Below are positions 1-13,013 of a stretch of 64,000 bases of DNA, in pieces (position 1 is the first letter of the stretch; each line of letters begins with the position of its first letter). This stretch comes from Echinometra lucunter (lineage: Eukaryota > Echinodermata > Echinoidea > Camarodonta > Echinometridae). The stretch is taken from the NCBI GenBank assembly GCA_029962745.1, contig CM057154.1:28433114-28497113 (forward strand), in the 5' to 3' direction. The notes under the pieces were generated by a model. That model was not told where the DNA came from. It saw nothing but the letters and a program-made list of their open reading frames with translations, and did no database searches. A program made the position numbers and the translations under genes.

Positions 1-439
1 AATTTATGTTACATGGGGTTTTAGTAATTTTAGTAATTTTTTTTCAATCCAGCAAAAAATTAAAAATTAAAAAAATAAAAGTTTTACAGAAGAGACAGGG
101 AAACGAAGGAATGCACTTTATGCGCTGATTGTTTTATTAACCCTACTTACAGAAATGGTGAAATTTTCATTAAACGTTTAGACGATTTTACTTGCAAGAT
201 CATTTTGTATTACCCGTGTTATACTTGATGCAAAATTACTTTTTTTCTTAGGAGTTGGAGAATCCTGTGTGTGCGTTTTCCTATAGAAAACAACAAAACA
301 CCCGATTTACAGTATTTCAAAGAATTATCAACAGTATTTTCAAGAAAGGCAAAATATCTCAACTTATTAAAAATCTGTGCAAGGAAACAACTTCTTGAGG
401 ACCTTGAGGAGCCTAGTAGTTAGTGCATAGTTGACTAAA
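1..439. other. Intergenic, no feature seen
   Basis: AT-rich sequence with several T and A runs. I see no exon-like frame, RNA gene or clear repeat boundary. Confidence 0.5.
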
Positions 440-837
440 GCCCAACGCACACTATCTGACTGCGATCCGATTCGGGAACAAATGGCATTTTGCATTATAT
501 GTGAAAGTTTAGAGGAATAAAATTATCTTATCTGAAGTTTGGAATAATGATAGGACTACTAAAATCGAAGTCATGGTTAACTGCAAGCCTTGTGGTCGGA
601 GTAAAGGCCAAATCGGCTTCAAATCGTAGCCGATCGTCACAACAATTCGGAATTGAATTCGCTTTTATTCCTACAGGGAGGCTCGTAATAGCCCGGAATT
701 TCGATATTGATACGACTATTCGGAACTTTGATCACAGATTTTACATGTTTGAGCGTTCATTTCAAATGCTATAACATTTTTTGATTCCAAAATCGGATCG
801 CAGACGGATCGTATAGAGTCGTATACTGTGCGATGGA
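437..837. mobile_element. Candidate foldback or terminal-inverted-repeat element
   Basis: The left end (GCCCAACGCACACTAT, then GACTGCGATCCGATT) is mirrored near the right end by AATCGGATCGCAGAC followed by a TACTGTGCGATGG segment. The two ends are imperfect inverted repeats of about 35-50 bp around a roughly 300-bp core. No target duplication is obvious and there is no transposase. A 75-codon open frame inside (547-774) has no recognisable domain and is probably chance. This is likely a small non-autonomous DNA transposon of unknown superfamily. Confidence 0.4.
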
Positions 838-3389
838 CAAGTTTCTGTGCAAGACAGATTGCATAGTGACCGACTTAGATATGGCGACTCAATTTTTTTT
901 TAATGGTTGAAAATCTGTCGAGAGGGCCCCGTTTCCCCTTTAAATACATTAGTGAAGGCAAGTTTTGCACCAAGATGTCAAACCTTTTGTCATATTTTAG
1001 CGTCACCATCACAGTCATCAGGAGGAAGGTTAGGCTAGTTTTAAATGTAACTGCCTTAATTGTCTAATTCAACTCGATTCGACTTGCAGTGACGTCACTG
1101 AAGAAAGGCGCCAAACTGCCTAATTAAAGCATTCTCCTTTCACCTACCCCCCCCCCTCCGTTTCTGCCTGCATTCATTGAATCAGTTTATTATACCATTC
1201 AAAATTCACCCGAAAACATTTTTAAGCTTATACATGTTACATGCTTCTTTCCAAATAGTAAGCCACCCCTTTTAACATAAAACACGAGACGCCTTCGAAT
1301 GAATCACTTTACAAAACTTTTAGTGAACTCTTGAAAGGAGAAATGATTCAGTGTTAACATCAAGGTCTGCACTTAAGGCACTTTTGTTTTAATGTGCCCC
1401 CCCCCCTTCCCCCATGTCCCTGTTAAGAGAGGCAAAACGCACTTTATGACATAAGCTTTACTAACTTGCTTTATAAAGAACGACATTTGCATGGAATAAT
1501 GAATTGGCGGGGATCCACTACAACGGATTGTTAGAAATTAGTTTTAGGAAACCGGTTGTGTTGTCGTCATCGGCCTGAGAAAGAGCTTGATCTAGAATAA
1601 AGCTTGTCATGGGTTAAAGTATTCAACGAGAAGACGAAAGAACTTGTGATGTCAAATAAAGTAGACGCCTAACAACTTAAGGAGCACACTGTCGTGCTCC
1701 CAGAAGGAGGGCAACTTTTCGGGGGGGGGGGTCAAATTTGCAGACTTTTAATTTTCAATTCATGGAGTAATTACTTTACAACTGTTTTGTCCCTCACCCC
1801 TCACATCAAGTCGCGCCATTTTGCCAAGCACGCTATATCTTCTTGTCACAGAACTCCTTTTGTGAATCTTTTTTTCCCCTTCACAACGATGACATATCAT
1901 ACTCAGACTCACAAAGTCCCTGTCAATTTATCAGCCTCCCTATTGGGGGGGGGGGGGGGGGTGTAGTAACCATTGTCATTTCGTTTCATCACGTCACCTG
2001 ATGTAGACAGTAAATCTCCGAAATGAGTCAAAGGCGATATGTGTCACTATCATAATTTCTGCAAATCAGATGCAAAATTCAACTGGCGGCCCCATTTCCA
2101 AAAATATCTGAGCCAGATTTATTAGCAAATTTATGGGCGTTATCTTCTGTTATTAAGTTCAGCATGATCCCAATTTTTTTTAATTTCATGCAGGTACATT
2201 TAGCACGGAGGGTTCAATCAAGGCAAGACTTTGAAGGCATTTAACGTCATTAGAAATTAAACTTTGTAAACTCCCCCAAAGCCTGACAAATTATGGGACA
2301 GCTCACATTTTGGCTTTAGTACTGTCATTCTATTCGTGTATGATTTCAGTGACAGTTTTTAACAGATTAAACTTCCGTGAATATTAGGTACTTGCAGTCT
2401 TACCATCATAGTTTATTTGAAACATTTACCCTGCCCTACTGCTATAGGTGTCAGGTATTCGTTACTCTCCCCCCCCCCCTCCATTTAATGTTAGAAAGCG
2501 ATTTAAAAGGTTATTTATGTGGTTTTAGAACTCAACGACCAATTTTTAAATACGAAGGATTTTTTTTTAAAGTATGGTTCATCAATTTACTCTTTCCCCT
2601 ATACCAATGCTTCTAAGTGTTTCATTCGATCGCCATTCAGATTAACTACATGTATATGCATATTCTATCGACACAGCATAATTCATGATTTAATGAAGTA
2701 ATACGAGAGACTACTGCAAAGAAATAAAGTTGCCTTCTGATAACTGCTGAGGAATCGTGTAGGAGAGTTGTCACCGGCGAGCAGCGTTGACATTCACAAG
2801 TGGTAAATTGTTTTCTTCTTCGACTTCCCCAAAATAGCACGTTTCGTCTTTCTTCGGCTTTTACAAGTAAATTCTTGGCTTTCCGCCGAGTTACTCACAC
2901 TTTGCGGTCTCAAAAATCGACTTTGGGCTCAGTATGGCTGCCATATATCATAACAAGATGTATGTCTTTCGATATATCTTTGACCTTAAACCTATTAAAA
3001 AGAGACATCCGAATCTTACTTTGATTAACCCGACTGTAAATGTCTTCGGTGATTTCCCGTGATATATAGGCCTACTCGATCTTCTTGGGAACGGTTTTGG
3101 TTTGTTTGTTTGTTTGTTTGTTTTTTAAGTAGCTCCTACTTTTTTTTTTTAAACCGAGCAGAATTATGAGGAAAGGAACTCATTAGTCATAACGTCTTGA
3201 GATTTAGTAATCCGAATTGAAGCTTGGGCCTCCTTTTTTAGTTTGAAGTGTAAAAATTATGTGAATAGACAACGCTCTTCATCTAATTAATCAGAGTGCT
3301 ATAACTTTGAATGCTTTTCACATAATGACGAGGGCATCGTTGTAGGGGTTGTTGGTTAACACCCCTTCCAGTTTTGATCTGCAAGTTTT
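838..3389. other. Intergenic, no gene seen; homopolymer runs
   Basis: AT-rich DNA with long G or C runs (near 1145, 1395, 1722, 1946 and 2471). Short open frames here show no domain, and several cross homopolymers. No convincing exon or repeat family was recognised. Confidence 0.45.
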
Positions 3390-3660
3390 GAATTCAAGTT
3401 CAATTTCAAGTTTTATTTTCCACATTCCATTAAAAATATTCCATTCAAAATGACACAATAATTACAAACATAAACATACATATAAAAAAACAAAAAAGAA
3501 ACAAACAATGCATGACAGTAAAATGAAAAATGTGGAAAGAAACCGCTTATAGGCCATTGGCCTTTCAAGGCGGAACCCTAACAAGTAGGTAAAACATAAG
3601 ACTTGACAAAACAGCAGAGTAAAATCAAAGAACAATTTGTAAGCCTTGTCGCCAAATTTA
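3390..3660 (-). mobile_element. Probable LINE 3' end fragment
   Basis: Read on the minus strand, this ends in a simple AAAACTTGAAATTGAACTTG tail. It follows a segment with AATGTGGAA, GGTTCCGCCTTGAAAGGCC and AT-rich 3'-UTR character, much like the 3' ends of other LINE copies in this window (27.2 kb, 35.1 kb, 26.5 kb). No coding part remains. The class is inferred from style only. Confidence 0.35.
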
Positions 3661-4621
3661 AAAAAATATATAAATGATGAACTTGTTGACGATGTCTGCG
3701 CTTTACAGTGATAGGATTAATGTAGGCACTGTTGACATTTCATTTTTCAAAATATGCACTGAATTTTATACAGTCCGAGGTCGCCCCCATCGCCCTAGGC
3801 TCCATGGGTTCAACTAACAATTGACTTGCAACGCATCTGTCTCAGCGGGCAGTTTCCTACAGGCCCCTTCACAATCACATTGTTTCATATTAATGACAAA
3901 TGAAAGAATTGATTATGCTTACACAAAAGAAGGTCCCCTTGGGTGTTAAATAAATTGAACGATCATGTGTTTAAAGGTGAAATCTAGTCCTGGCAATTAT
4001 TGGAAATAAAAAATTTTAATGTCAACGTAATTATAATTAAACGAAGCTTGAATGAAATCTTAAAATAATGTAACTTCTTGATATATATGCAGTACAGTTT
4101 GCTAGAAATGAGAAAATTAGAAAAGGGAATTTGGTTAGAAGTCGCTGTCCACGAGCAGTTCAAGTGGGTTATTAGGAGTTCATTGAAAATGATTTCCCTC
4201 AAGATTTTTTGAGTTTTATTTATATTTATTGCATGATAAACAATTAAAGATAGATTTAAGTAACTTGTTTTTACTGGAATACAATATCAATACAAGATCA
4301 CATGGTTAGATTTACGGCTGTATTAGAATGCTGAAAACGCATTACTTGATACATAAAACATATTGGATCTATTAAAGAATTTGCGGGGGTTTTTAATGAA
4401 TATTTTGTCAATCACAAATGCGTATGTTTTGTTTAAGTCTGTATATGTATCAACTTAAGTTGACTTCTATTATGTGATTGATGAATGAAATATTCTAGAA
4501 ACAACCCCCCCCCCCCAAAAAAAAATGCATTGAGGATATGCTATGGTGACTTGACACGACTTTTTCGAAACTGATGCCTGATGGTAAAGAAAAGAAAATG
4601 GTTCCTTTTGAATCACCCTTA
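3661..4621. other. Intergenic, no feature seen
   Basis: AT-rich DNA with one C/A homopolymer near 4505. Nothing recognisable was found on either strand. Confidence 0.45.
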
Positions 4622-5189
4622 TAGTAACAGTAGTAGTACTAGTAGCAGTAGTAGTATAGTAGTAGTAGTCGTGTAGTCGTAGTCGTCGTAGTAGTCGTAG
4701 TAGTCGTCGTAGTCGTCGTAGTCGTCGTAGTCGTCGTAGTCGTCGTAGTCGTCGTAGTCGTCGTAGTAGTCGTAGTAGTCGTAGTAGTCGTAGTAGTCGT
4801 AGTAGTAGTAGTCGTAGTAGTCGTAGTAGTCGTAGTAGTCGTAGTAGTCGTAGTAGTAGTAATAGTCGTAGTAGTAGTAGTCGTAGTAGTAGTAGTAGTC
4901 GTAGTAGTCGTAGTAGTCGTAGTAGTAGTAATAGTCGTAGTAGTAGTAGTCGTAGTAGTAGTAGTAGTCGTAGTAGTCGTAGTAGTCGTAGTAGTAATAG
5001 TCGTAGTAGTAGTAGTCGTAGTAGTAGTAGTAGTCGTAGTAGTCGTAGTAGTCGTAGTAGTCGTAGTAGTAGTAGTAGTCGTAGTAGTCGTAGTAGTCGT
5101 AGTAGTCGTAGTAGTCGTAGTAGTCGTAGTAGTAGTCGTAGTAGTAGTAGTATAGTAGTAGTAGCAGTTCGTAGTAGTAGTCGTAATAA

Positions 5190-5228
<39 letters not shown>

Positions 5229-5254
5229 CAGCCGTAGTAGTAGCAGTAGCAGTG

Positions 5255-5294
<40 letters not shown>

Positions 5295-5386
5295 CAGTCG
5301 TAGTGGTAGCAGTAGCAGTGGTTGTAGTAGAAGTAGTAGTAGTAGTAGTAGTAGCAGTCGTAGTGGTAGCAGTAGCAGTGGTTGTA

Positions 5387-5423
<37 letters not shown>

Positions 5424-5694
5424 CAGTCGTAGTAGTCGTAGTAGTAGTAGCAGTCGTAGCAGTCGTAGTAGTAGTAGCAGTAGTGGTAGTAGTAGCAGTG
5501 GTAGTATAGTAGTAGTAGCAGTCGTAGTAGTAGTTGTAATAGTGGTAGTAGTAGCAGTCGTAGTAGCAGCAGTGGTCGTAGTCGTAGTGGTAGTAGTAGT
5601 AGTAGCAGTCGTAGTAGCAGCAGTAGTTGTAGAAGTAGTAGTAGTAGTAATAGAAGTAGTAGAAATAGTAGTAGTCGTCGTCGTCGTAGTATAT
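4622..5694. repeat. 1.07-kb AGT/CGT trinucleotide array with higher-order units
   Basis: Almost uninterrupted AGT triplets with phased CGT, AAT, GGT and AGC variants. CGT variants occur in ordered blocks. A unit ending in AATAGTCG recurs at 4861, 4930 and 4996 (periods 69 and 66 bp), and an exact 60-bp unit is duplicated around 5293-5412. The minus strand translates as poly-Thr (352 codons) and the plus strand as poly-Val; neither is a gene. The variant patterns show that the array grew by duplication of blocks as well as by single-triplet slippage. Confidence 0.95.
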
Positions 5695-6353
5695 CATAAC
5701 TGCTTCTCTATTACTGAGCCACGTGTCTACAGTACTGACTGATTTTCTGAGTAATTATGGCATTAAGCCAATAATCTAGGCCAAGATGCGAGTCATTTAC
5801 TTGAGTGAAATATCTGGGCCACTGACAAAAAGTAACCTGACATATCTCCAATCATATATAATTCAGTTTATTTAATAATTCAGGAAACTGCCTTAAAAAA
5901 ACCTTGCACGACTATAGAAATACACACTGTCATCGTTATGCACACATTGTACAGTTGTATATATATTTGTATAAATATCATGTTTCACATGCTGATAATA
6001 ATGATGATAAAGTTTTCAAGCTTATTTTGCTTGCTATGGATTAGGTATTTCATAATTTTTCTATGGCTAATGGGTTACTTTGTTGATATCAGGTTAAATA
6101 TCGCGCCCTCTTATGATGAGGAAAAAGAAAACCTTTGAGATATCATTGAACAGGTTCAGGTAAAAATGAAACATACATAAGTCTTTAATGAAACACTTAT
6201 ACACTTTATTTTGAAAGTTTATTACTTAGATTCCAAAATTCTAACGTCTTTCACTTCCTGTTTTGAGAGTTAGTTGGTTTACAGATCACACGAGCACAAA
6301 ATGACGACGACATAGCCAACAACATTTCATTAAAATACACAATTTTATCACTA
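5695..6353. other. Intergenic, no feature seen
   Basis: AT-rich DNA between two microsatellite arrays. A 66-codon frame at 5938-6138 has no recognisable motif. Confidence 0.45.
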
Positions 6354-6486
6354 TTTTATTTATTATTATAATTATCATTATTATCATTATTATTATTTAT
6401 TACTGTTATTTATTATCATTATTATTATTATTGTTATTATTATTATTATTATTTATTATTTTTATTATTTTTATCATTATCATTAA

Positions 6487-6523
<37 letters not shown>

Positions 6524-6603
6524 GTTGTTGTTGTTGTTGTTGTTGTTATTATTATTATTATTTATTATTGTTATTATTTTTATCATTATCATTATTATTA
6601 TTA

Positions 6604-6674
<71 letters not shown>

Positions 6675-6692
6675 GTTATCATTATTATTATC
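6354..6692. repeat. ATT/TTA trinucleotide array
   Basis: About 340 bp of TTA/ATT repeats with a pure GTT block at 6524-6546 and scattered CATT, GTT and TTTA interruptions. It stops abruptly at unique sequence (CCTAAATATGG). Open frames on both strands (poly-Ile, Tyr, Leu, Asn) are repeat translations. Such tails often mark the 3' end of LINE or SINE copies, but no element body was recognised beside this one. Confidence 0.95.
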
Positions 6693-8142
6693 CTAAATAT
6701 GGTTTGCCGACTTCTGCGGCAAAAGGTACCTCTAATGGAGAAAGGGAAGTGTAAGAGAAATGATTTTTACTTAGAACTTTGTCATGCTCGTTCGGCTGTC
6801 CTTCAAGACGTGTGAAGATCCTTTGATGGACCGGGGAAATGTGTCCTTGTACAAAATTAATATCTACCGTAAGACTACACTAACCCGACAGTCATAATAC
6901 TCGAAATGACCGGCCAAGGTAATTAGGATTGCACTCATTTCCATCCCTGCCTACCCTCCTTTCCTCTAAAAAGTAGCAACGGTGTTTCACATTTAACTTT
7001 TCCAATACCATTCAAAATACTGTTCTGTGGCACTGAATATTAATAGTCCGTGAAACTTTGCATGAATGACACAGGAATGGTTAAACCTATGCAAACGTAA
7101 AATTTTCAACATGAAACCATCTTGAATTACACTTGACATCAAATACTGTACAATGAACGGTATTTTCAAAATAAAAATGAACATAAAAGGGAGGGAAAAA
7201 AAACCCCACAAAACAACAAAATGTGTAATAAAAAACATAAAAGTGACGACACAATAACATGGACAGATTCACTGTATCGATGACACGCACTTCATTTTTC
7301 AAAACTGATTAAGCGGAAGATTTCACTTGAGGTTGACTAGTCTTATCCACATAATTACATAAACGTTCCAGGTTCTAGCTCCATAATTTCAATGCTTTCA
7401 AAACGAAATCATGATATCGTTATAAAATATACCAAATAATAATATATTTGAGGTAGAGGCATATTGAACATTCATATTTAATAGTTGACTGGGGTCTGCT
7501 GTCCCCCAGCCCCTCTTTCTTTAGTCTATCATGTCTATAGTAACAACTAATTGACTGCGTGCTTGTGATACAGTTATTGAGGACGACTTTTTGACATTTC
7601 CTCTCAAGGTGCTGTTACTTTTATTCGACATTCAAAAATAGTATTATGCTAAATCTCTCCCTTCGGCTTATTAGTCATTGGTTAGAATCAACAGTTTTTC
7701 AGACTTCGCAATCATCGCATAATTATATCGATAAACTTGATATGGAAGATGTTCCACGATGTCCTCATTAATGTACGGCATAACAGTTCAATCTAATTCC
7801 TGGTGTTGACACGGAGATGATATCCCCTAGAAAACTGTGGCTTGACAAATTAGCAATTTTAATCTTAACGTGTTTACCTAATGCGCTCTTCCTTCGTTTG
7901 AGAGAGAAGATTAGAAGGAAATACGCAAATGCATAGATTATTACAAGTCGTAAGGATATTTTACCGGAGATTCGATCATCTTCAAGTAGGCAATCATTAG
8001 ATATTCTCTTGTTAAAACTGATTTCAATGACCACTAAATTCATCTCCTTTTAATCGCGACCTTCCTGTGGAAGGTGAAGAGCTTTCATTTATCATATCAA
8101 TTCACATTTCAGATATTTTAAAAGATCATACATTTTGTAAGT
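6693..8142. other. Intergenic, no feature seen
   Basis: No exon-like frames, tandem repeats or recognised transposon ends. Confidence 0.45.
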
Positions 8143-8157
8143 TATGAAAACACTTCA

Positions 8158-8190
8158 TAATAGTAATAATAATGATGATGATGATGATGT

Positions 8191-8272
<82 letters not shown>

Positions 8273-8354
8273 GATGATGATGGTGATGGTGATGATGATG
8301 ATGATGATGATGGTGATGGTGATGGTGATGATGATGATGATGATGTTGATGATG

Positions 8355-8386
<32 letters not shown>

Positions 8387-8427
8387 GGTGATGATGGTGA
8401 TGATGATGATGATGATGATGATGGTGG

Positions 8428-8469
<42 letters not shown>
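8158..8469. repeat. GAT/ATG trinucleotide array at a SINE tail
   Basis: About 310 bp of ATG/GAT repeats with GGT and GTT variants. The frames are poly-Asp, Met, Ser and Ile and are not genes. It abuts the 3' end of the minus-strand SINE at 8470-8765, so it probably arose by expansion of the (ATC)n tail of that SINE. Confidence 0.95.
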
Positions 8470-8765
8470 CAATAGTGGGTTCTTTTATAGCGCTCATGTC
8501 TGTCAGAGTTGACACTCCTGGTGCTTCATTGCTATTACCGCGGTCTTATCATGGATGGTAATACAGCGCTCTAGCATTTTAAGGAAATTCTTCCTACCGG
8601 GTATACCCATTTACTACACCTGGGTCGAGAGTGGCAATTGCAGATTAATGTCTTGCAAAAAAATATTGGCGCCATGGTGGGACTCGCACCGCCAACCTCG
8701 TGATCTCCAGTCCGGCGACGTATCCACTAGACCACTACACCACGACACCACGACACCACGACACC
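8470..8765 (-). mobile_element. tRNA-derived SINE (copy 1)
   Basis: On the minus strand a tRNA-like head carries an A-box-like stretch (8719-8740; GTGGTCTAGTGGATACG) and a B-box (8680-8690; GGTGCGAGTCC) at tRNA spacing. The body contains CCAGGTGTAGTAAATGG at about 8604-8623, shared with the SINE at 24.5 kb. The 3' end reads GCGCTATAAAAGAACCCACT and runs into the (ATC)n array. Upstream of the head, TGTCGTGGT is repeated in tandem. It is a retroposed pol III element, not a functional tRNA gene. Confidence 0.75.
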
Positions 8766-11700
8766 ACCGCGAATACGCTTTTCCTAAATTTACGACATAT
8801 TTCTTCTGTGATCACCTGACTTTCTTCCATTTTTTGTTTTCATTTTATTTTCCTTCACCTTTCCCTGCCATCATTCCTGTTTTTCAATATCTGTGCTAGA
8901 TTTATCTTTTCATGCTTCTGTAATTTTTTTTTCATTGCTGTCTTCCTTGTCTTACGGCAGCATCATCAACTTGTAAGAAAATAATATATATTTTTTTAAT
9001 CAAATACGCACTTATTCCAATGTCATATTTTTCAAAAATCAGAAAAAAAAAAATCATGACAATGGCAGGGCATGCATATACAGCAGAGTTTTTTTATTTT
9101 CTTTTTTTTTTACAGAACAAGTGCAGGAATATCCCAGGTCCTATCAAGTCCACGTAATTAAAATCGTACTACTCTCAGTCTTTTTCAATATGTCCTCAGA
9201 TTCTTTGCAATGGATACAGTAAACAATACGCAAAAAATACATGTACATCGTACTGTAACCATAGTATTATTCGCCATTGTTATGGTCCCCTGAAGAAAAA
9301 CAAATGGATTATTTTTGTCTGCATTGTATAGACATGAAGTATAACATCAACCCATCAATATTTCCGAGAAGTATTTTGGAGAAAAAAAATACACTAACTG
9401 TTATAACTTGAGTTACGTTTGTGTATGCTTTGAGTATTCAGTTTCAATTCTAGTGTTCCGTTTAAGCTTAAATTTCATTTTCTCTCGGGTTTAAAAAACA
9501 ACAACAGATTAATAAGTATATCGTCAAGGAAGATGCAAAATTAATACCAAAATACAATCACACAAGTTTATGGTGAATATGTAGGCCTAATGTTGTACGC
9601 ATGATCGTGTATCATCGCTTCTCTCAACATATCTCGTAAAGTAAACAGTATAGGTGACAATTTTTCTTCATTAACTAATTTCCTTTATTCCCTCGTAGCC
9701 AATTAATTTTCACTCAGTAATCCGTATGAATCGAATCTATTACCACAGAAGCGACGCCGATACGTTCGGATGCTATTCTGAAAGTGAGAAAGAGGTGGCG
9801 CGAATTGAGGTTTTAAAGCCCAATTATGGTAATACGGAGACTCCGAAATAGTCAACACTTTGAAGCTGTTTATAAGATTTCTTTCATGACTTCGAGCTGT
9901 GTTGCTATTTTCTCGCATATAACGGAGGAAACTTTTGATTTAGGATGGGGTAGGTTTACGGCGGCTTACCCTTGATATTCACTAAGCGTTTAAATGAAAA
10001 TATGCATGGCTCTTCCAAACTTCCAAATCTGCGGAAAAGGGGTACTTTTCCAGACTTTTTAGAGTTTATTTTGTGGATCAAGTTAATCTAAAATGAGAGG
10101 TGTTTATGAAAAGAAAAAGATTTTGACACTCAAAAATCAGGGGTACTTTTCTCAGCGTTTATTTCACACTAAATGGGCATAACATGTCACATAACATTAT
10201 ACGCACATACAACAGAGAAATGCTTTCCTTTTACAAACTCCCTGGCCCTCCCTTGATTTGCTTACTGACAACGATGAAAAGAAACATGGAAATGCACTTT
10301 CTCTTTCGGGGTTTTCAACCTCAGTATAGGTATGCGACCCCTTTAATGTTACCCAACACATGCGCATACAGCAGAACAGTTTTTTATTTTTATTTGTTAA
10401 ATTGCACGTATATAGTACAAACTCTCTTCCTTGATTTTCTTATTGACAACAAAACTGAGTTGACTGAGCGCTTTATTTTTCTTCTTGGTATTTCCCTCAG
10501 AAATATAGGTAGGTAAGAATATGACCTCTTTAATTCATGTGGTCACGTGATGAAACATAAGCTCATCCAGACAGATCGTCTGACAGCTCCGATTTATGTG
10601 GCAAAATTGTGCACTTTTGTCTAAAAGCACCAAAATTTGGTACAATTGTTAATTGATGCATATGGAACAATGTCATATATGGAGGCATTAAAAAAAAAAA
10701 AAGTTTATTGAGGCATTTTTTTCAGGAAACTGGAAGTTTTAGATTCCTCAGGTACTCCCTTTACGCTCCAAATACCCGATTGACAACAGAGGCCGTGGCA
10801 AAACATGTCTAGTGGTCGAACTGTATACATGGTATATGTGCAGTAGCGGGTGTCGGTATAGAAGAAAAAACAGTGTACTGGTAAATCTATACGTAGCAGT
10901 AAAATATGCACAGTTAAGGAAGAATAAAAAAGTTATATAATACACGTACTTGTAGTTCACTTAAGATCTCAGCTTATTAACAGCATACCTTTAATATGAT
11001 TGTTCCTTTCTGGGTTTTTTTCCCCCACTGGCTCGATGACGTCAAGAAAAGCAACCCCCCCCCCTCCCGAAAAAAAAAAAATAGCAATTGAAGTTTGACC
11101 TCAGTACATATTTGAAATGATTCTAAAAGAGGTCACTATTTCTAATCAATGTGAACGAATGAAAAGTTGATACAAAGTCATAAGACTGCTCGACGAGGAA
11201 ATTTTGATCAGATGAGAGAGTGCAAAATACGCACGAGTTTTTTTTTTTTTTTTTTTTTCCCGCAAAACGGGATATAATTAGAATTCACGAGTTGTGACCC
11301 CTTGCTGCAATACCCCTTGCGGAAATTTTGTCTATTAAATGCAGGAAATGACCGCTTATCCATAAATCTCAGAATTCACCTGATCCGGATCATCCCGAGA
11401 TGAATATTGATAAAACCACGGAGAACGGATGAATGTAGCTCAGAGAGGGATCCAGTGTCCTTTTTACGGGAGGAAGGGGGGGGGGTGAGTGCAGGGGCGG
11501 ACTGGGAATGAAATTCAGTTTGGGAAACTCGAAGTAGACAGCCCACACAACCAGTCCTGAAGACTAAATATAGAGTGGCCAGTGGGGAAAAGTCCCCCCC
11601 CCCCCCATGGCCAGTCCGAAGTGTCTTGTATGAAAGAGATTTTTTTTTTTACTATGGTGGGGTGGGGAGTCGACCCCCCCCCCTCTTTCATCATAAATCA

Positions 11701-12239
11701 TGAATCCACAGGATCTTACAATTTTCCCATTTTTGCAATATTCATACTAATCGCTTAATGTCGTATTCCATGCCATTCAAATCCAATAATGATCTAAAAT
11801 CAATGAAAAATTACACCTATGTTCCGAAATTAAACCATTTTTAAAATTTACAACTTATATGTACAATTTATATACACCCGGACTGATCGTCTCGCTTTAA
11901 AATTGACCAAATTACATGATTCAAACTGAACCTGCATTATAGTTGAGGGGTCATTCAGACTTTCAGATTTCTTCAATTGGCATCATGGTTAATTCGCTTT
12001 TTGAATTTGAGTTCTCTGGATATAAAGCAGGAAATGGCGCTTAAAACTCGCTCAGCTAGTCTCGTCGTTTCAAATTGTGACAGCTTTCACTCCATTCACG
12101 GTTTACGGAACGTTATTTTGAAGGAAATGCCTGCATTTTTCGGTTTAAAAGACTTGTACTGAAATTTTTGGCATCGTTATACATGTTATATCTCCAAAGT
12201 TGTACATCTGTGTCATTCGTCAAAAGGCAAACTAAAGTG
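8766..12239. other. Intergenic, no gene seen
   Basis: AT-rich DNA with homopolymer T, G and C runs (near 11239, 11592, 11640). Short frames at 9703-9918, 10184-10516 and 11977-12162 have no recognisable domain and no supporting splice context. No repeat boundary was recognised. Confidence 0.4.
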
Positions 12240-12309
12240 GATTTTATATCTTTCTTTTGCTTAAACAAACGCTGTCCCTTAAAAGATTGATTAAAGCTTC
12301 ACTGAACTC

Positions 12310-12845
12310 AATATTTTTCTTTTCCTCCTTACCCATTTTCAGTCATCCTTCATCTTGTCCTCTCTTCCTTTCTCTAAATTTTTCTTCATCGTCAACATCC
12401 TCCTCTTCTTCCTTCTCTCCTCTTTCTCCTTTCCGTCTTTCTTTTCGTATTCTTCTTCTTCTACTTCCTCCTCCTCCTCTTCTTCTCCTTCTTCTCTTTT
12501 TGTTCTTCTCCGTCTTCTCTCCTTTCTTCTTCTATTCTTTCTCCTCCCATTCTTCTATATATTTCCTTTTCTCTTATTCTTCGTCCTTCTTCTTCTTCCT
12601 CTTCTTCTTTTCATTTCCCTCTTTTTCTTCTATATACTCTTTTTCTTCTTTCCTATTCTTCTTCTCTTCTTCTTCTTTTCGTCTTTTTCATCGTCCTCAT
12701 CTACTTCTCCTCTACCTCTTCCTCTTCTTCCTTTACTTCCTCCTCTACCTTCCTCTTTTCCTCCCATTCTTCCTCCTCTATATCTAGCTCCTTTTCCTTC
12801 TTCCTCCCCGCCTCCTCCTCCTCTTCTTCTTCTACTCCATCTCCT
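12310..12845. repeat. CTT/CCT-rich polypyrimidine tract
   Basis: More than 500 bp of almost pure pyrimidine built from TTC, TCC and CTT units on the plus strand. Ser/Phe/Leu-rich open frames in two phases are repeat translations. A 170-bp internal segment is duplicated 519 bp downstream (see 13014-13185). Confidence 0.9.
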
Positions 12846-13013
12846 TTGTCATTAATGTTTACAGCAAGCATGCATCAGCAGCTGACTCGCAAGACGAAAG
12901 CCAAACCTGTTCCCGGCGGTCGAGAGCCGATCTGCAGACACATCGGGCCATTCTGAAACCGGTGACGATAGACATGATAGAGAGGACAAAATCGCGCTTC
13001 TTCGATCATCTAC

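Noticed and set aside
4622..5694. CRISPR-like array
   Set aside because: No spacer and repeat organisation; it is a trinucleotide satellite in a eukaryotic genome.
4639..5697. 352-codon minus-strand open frame, Thr-rich
   Set aside because: It is the translation of the AGT/CGT array and has no flanking coding signal.
6431..6815. Poly-Ile/Tyr/Leu and poly-Asn frames
   Set aside because: Translations of the ATT array.
8126..8561. Poly-Asp, poly-Met, poly-Ser and poly-Ile frames
   Set aside because: All are readings of the GAT array in different frames.
12257..12855. Ser/Phe/Leu-rich frames of 166-176 codons
   Set aside because: Polypyrimidine tract read in two phases; no domain.
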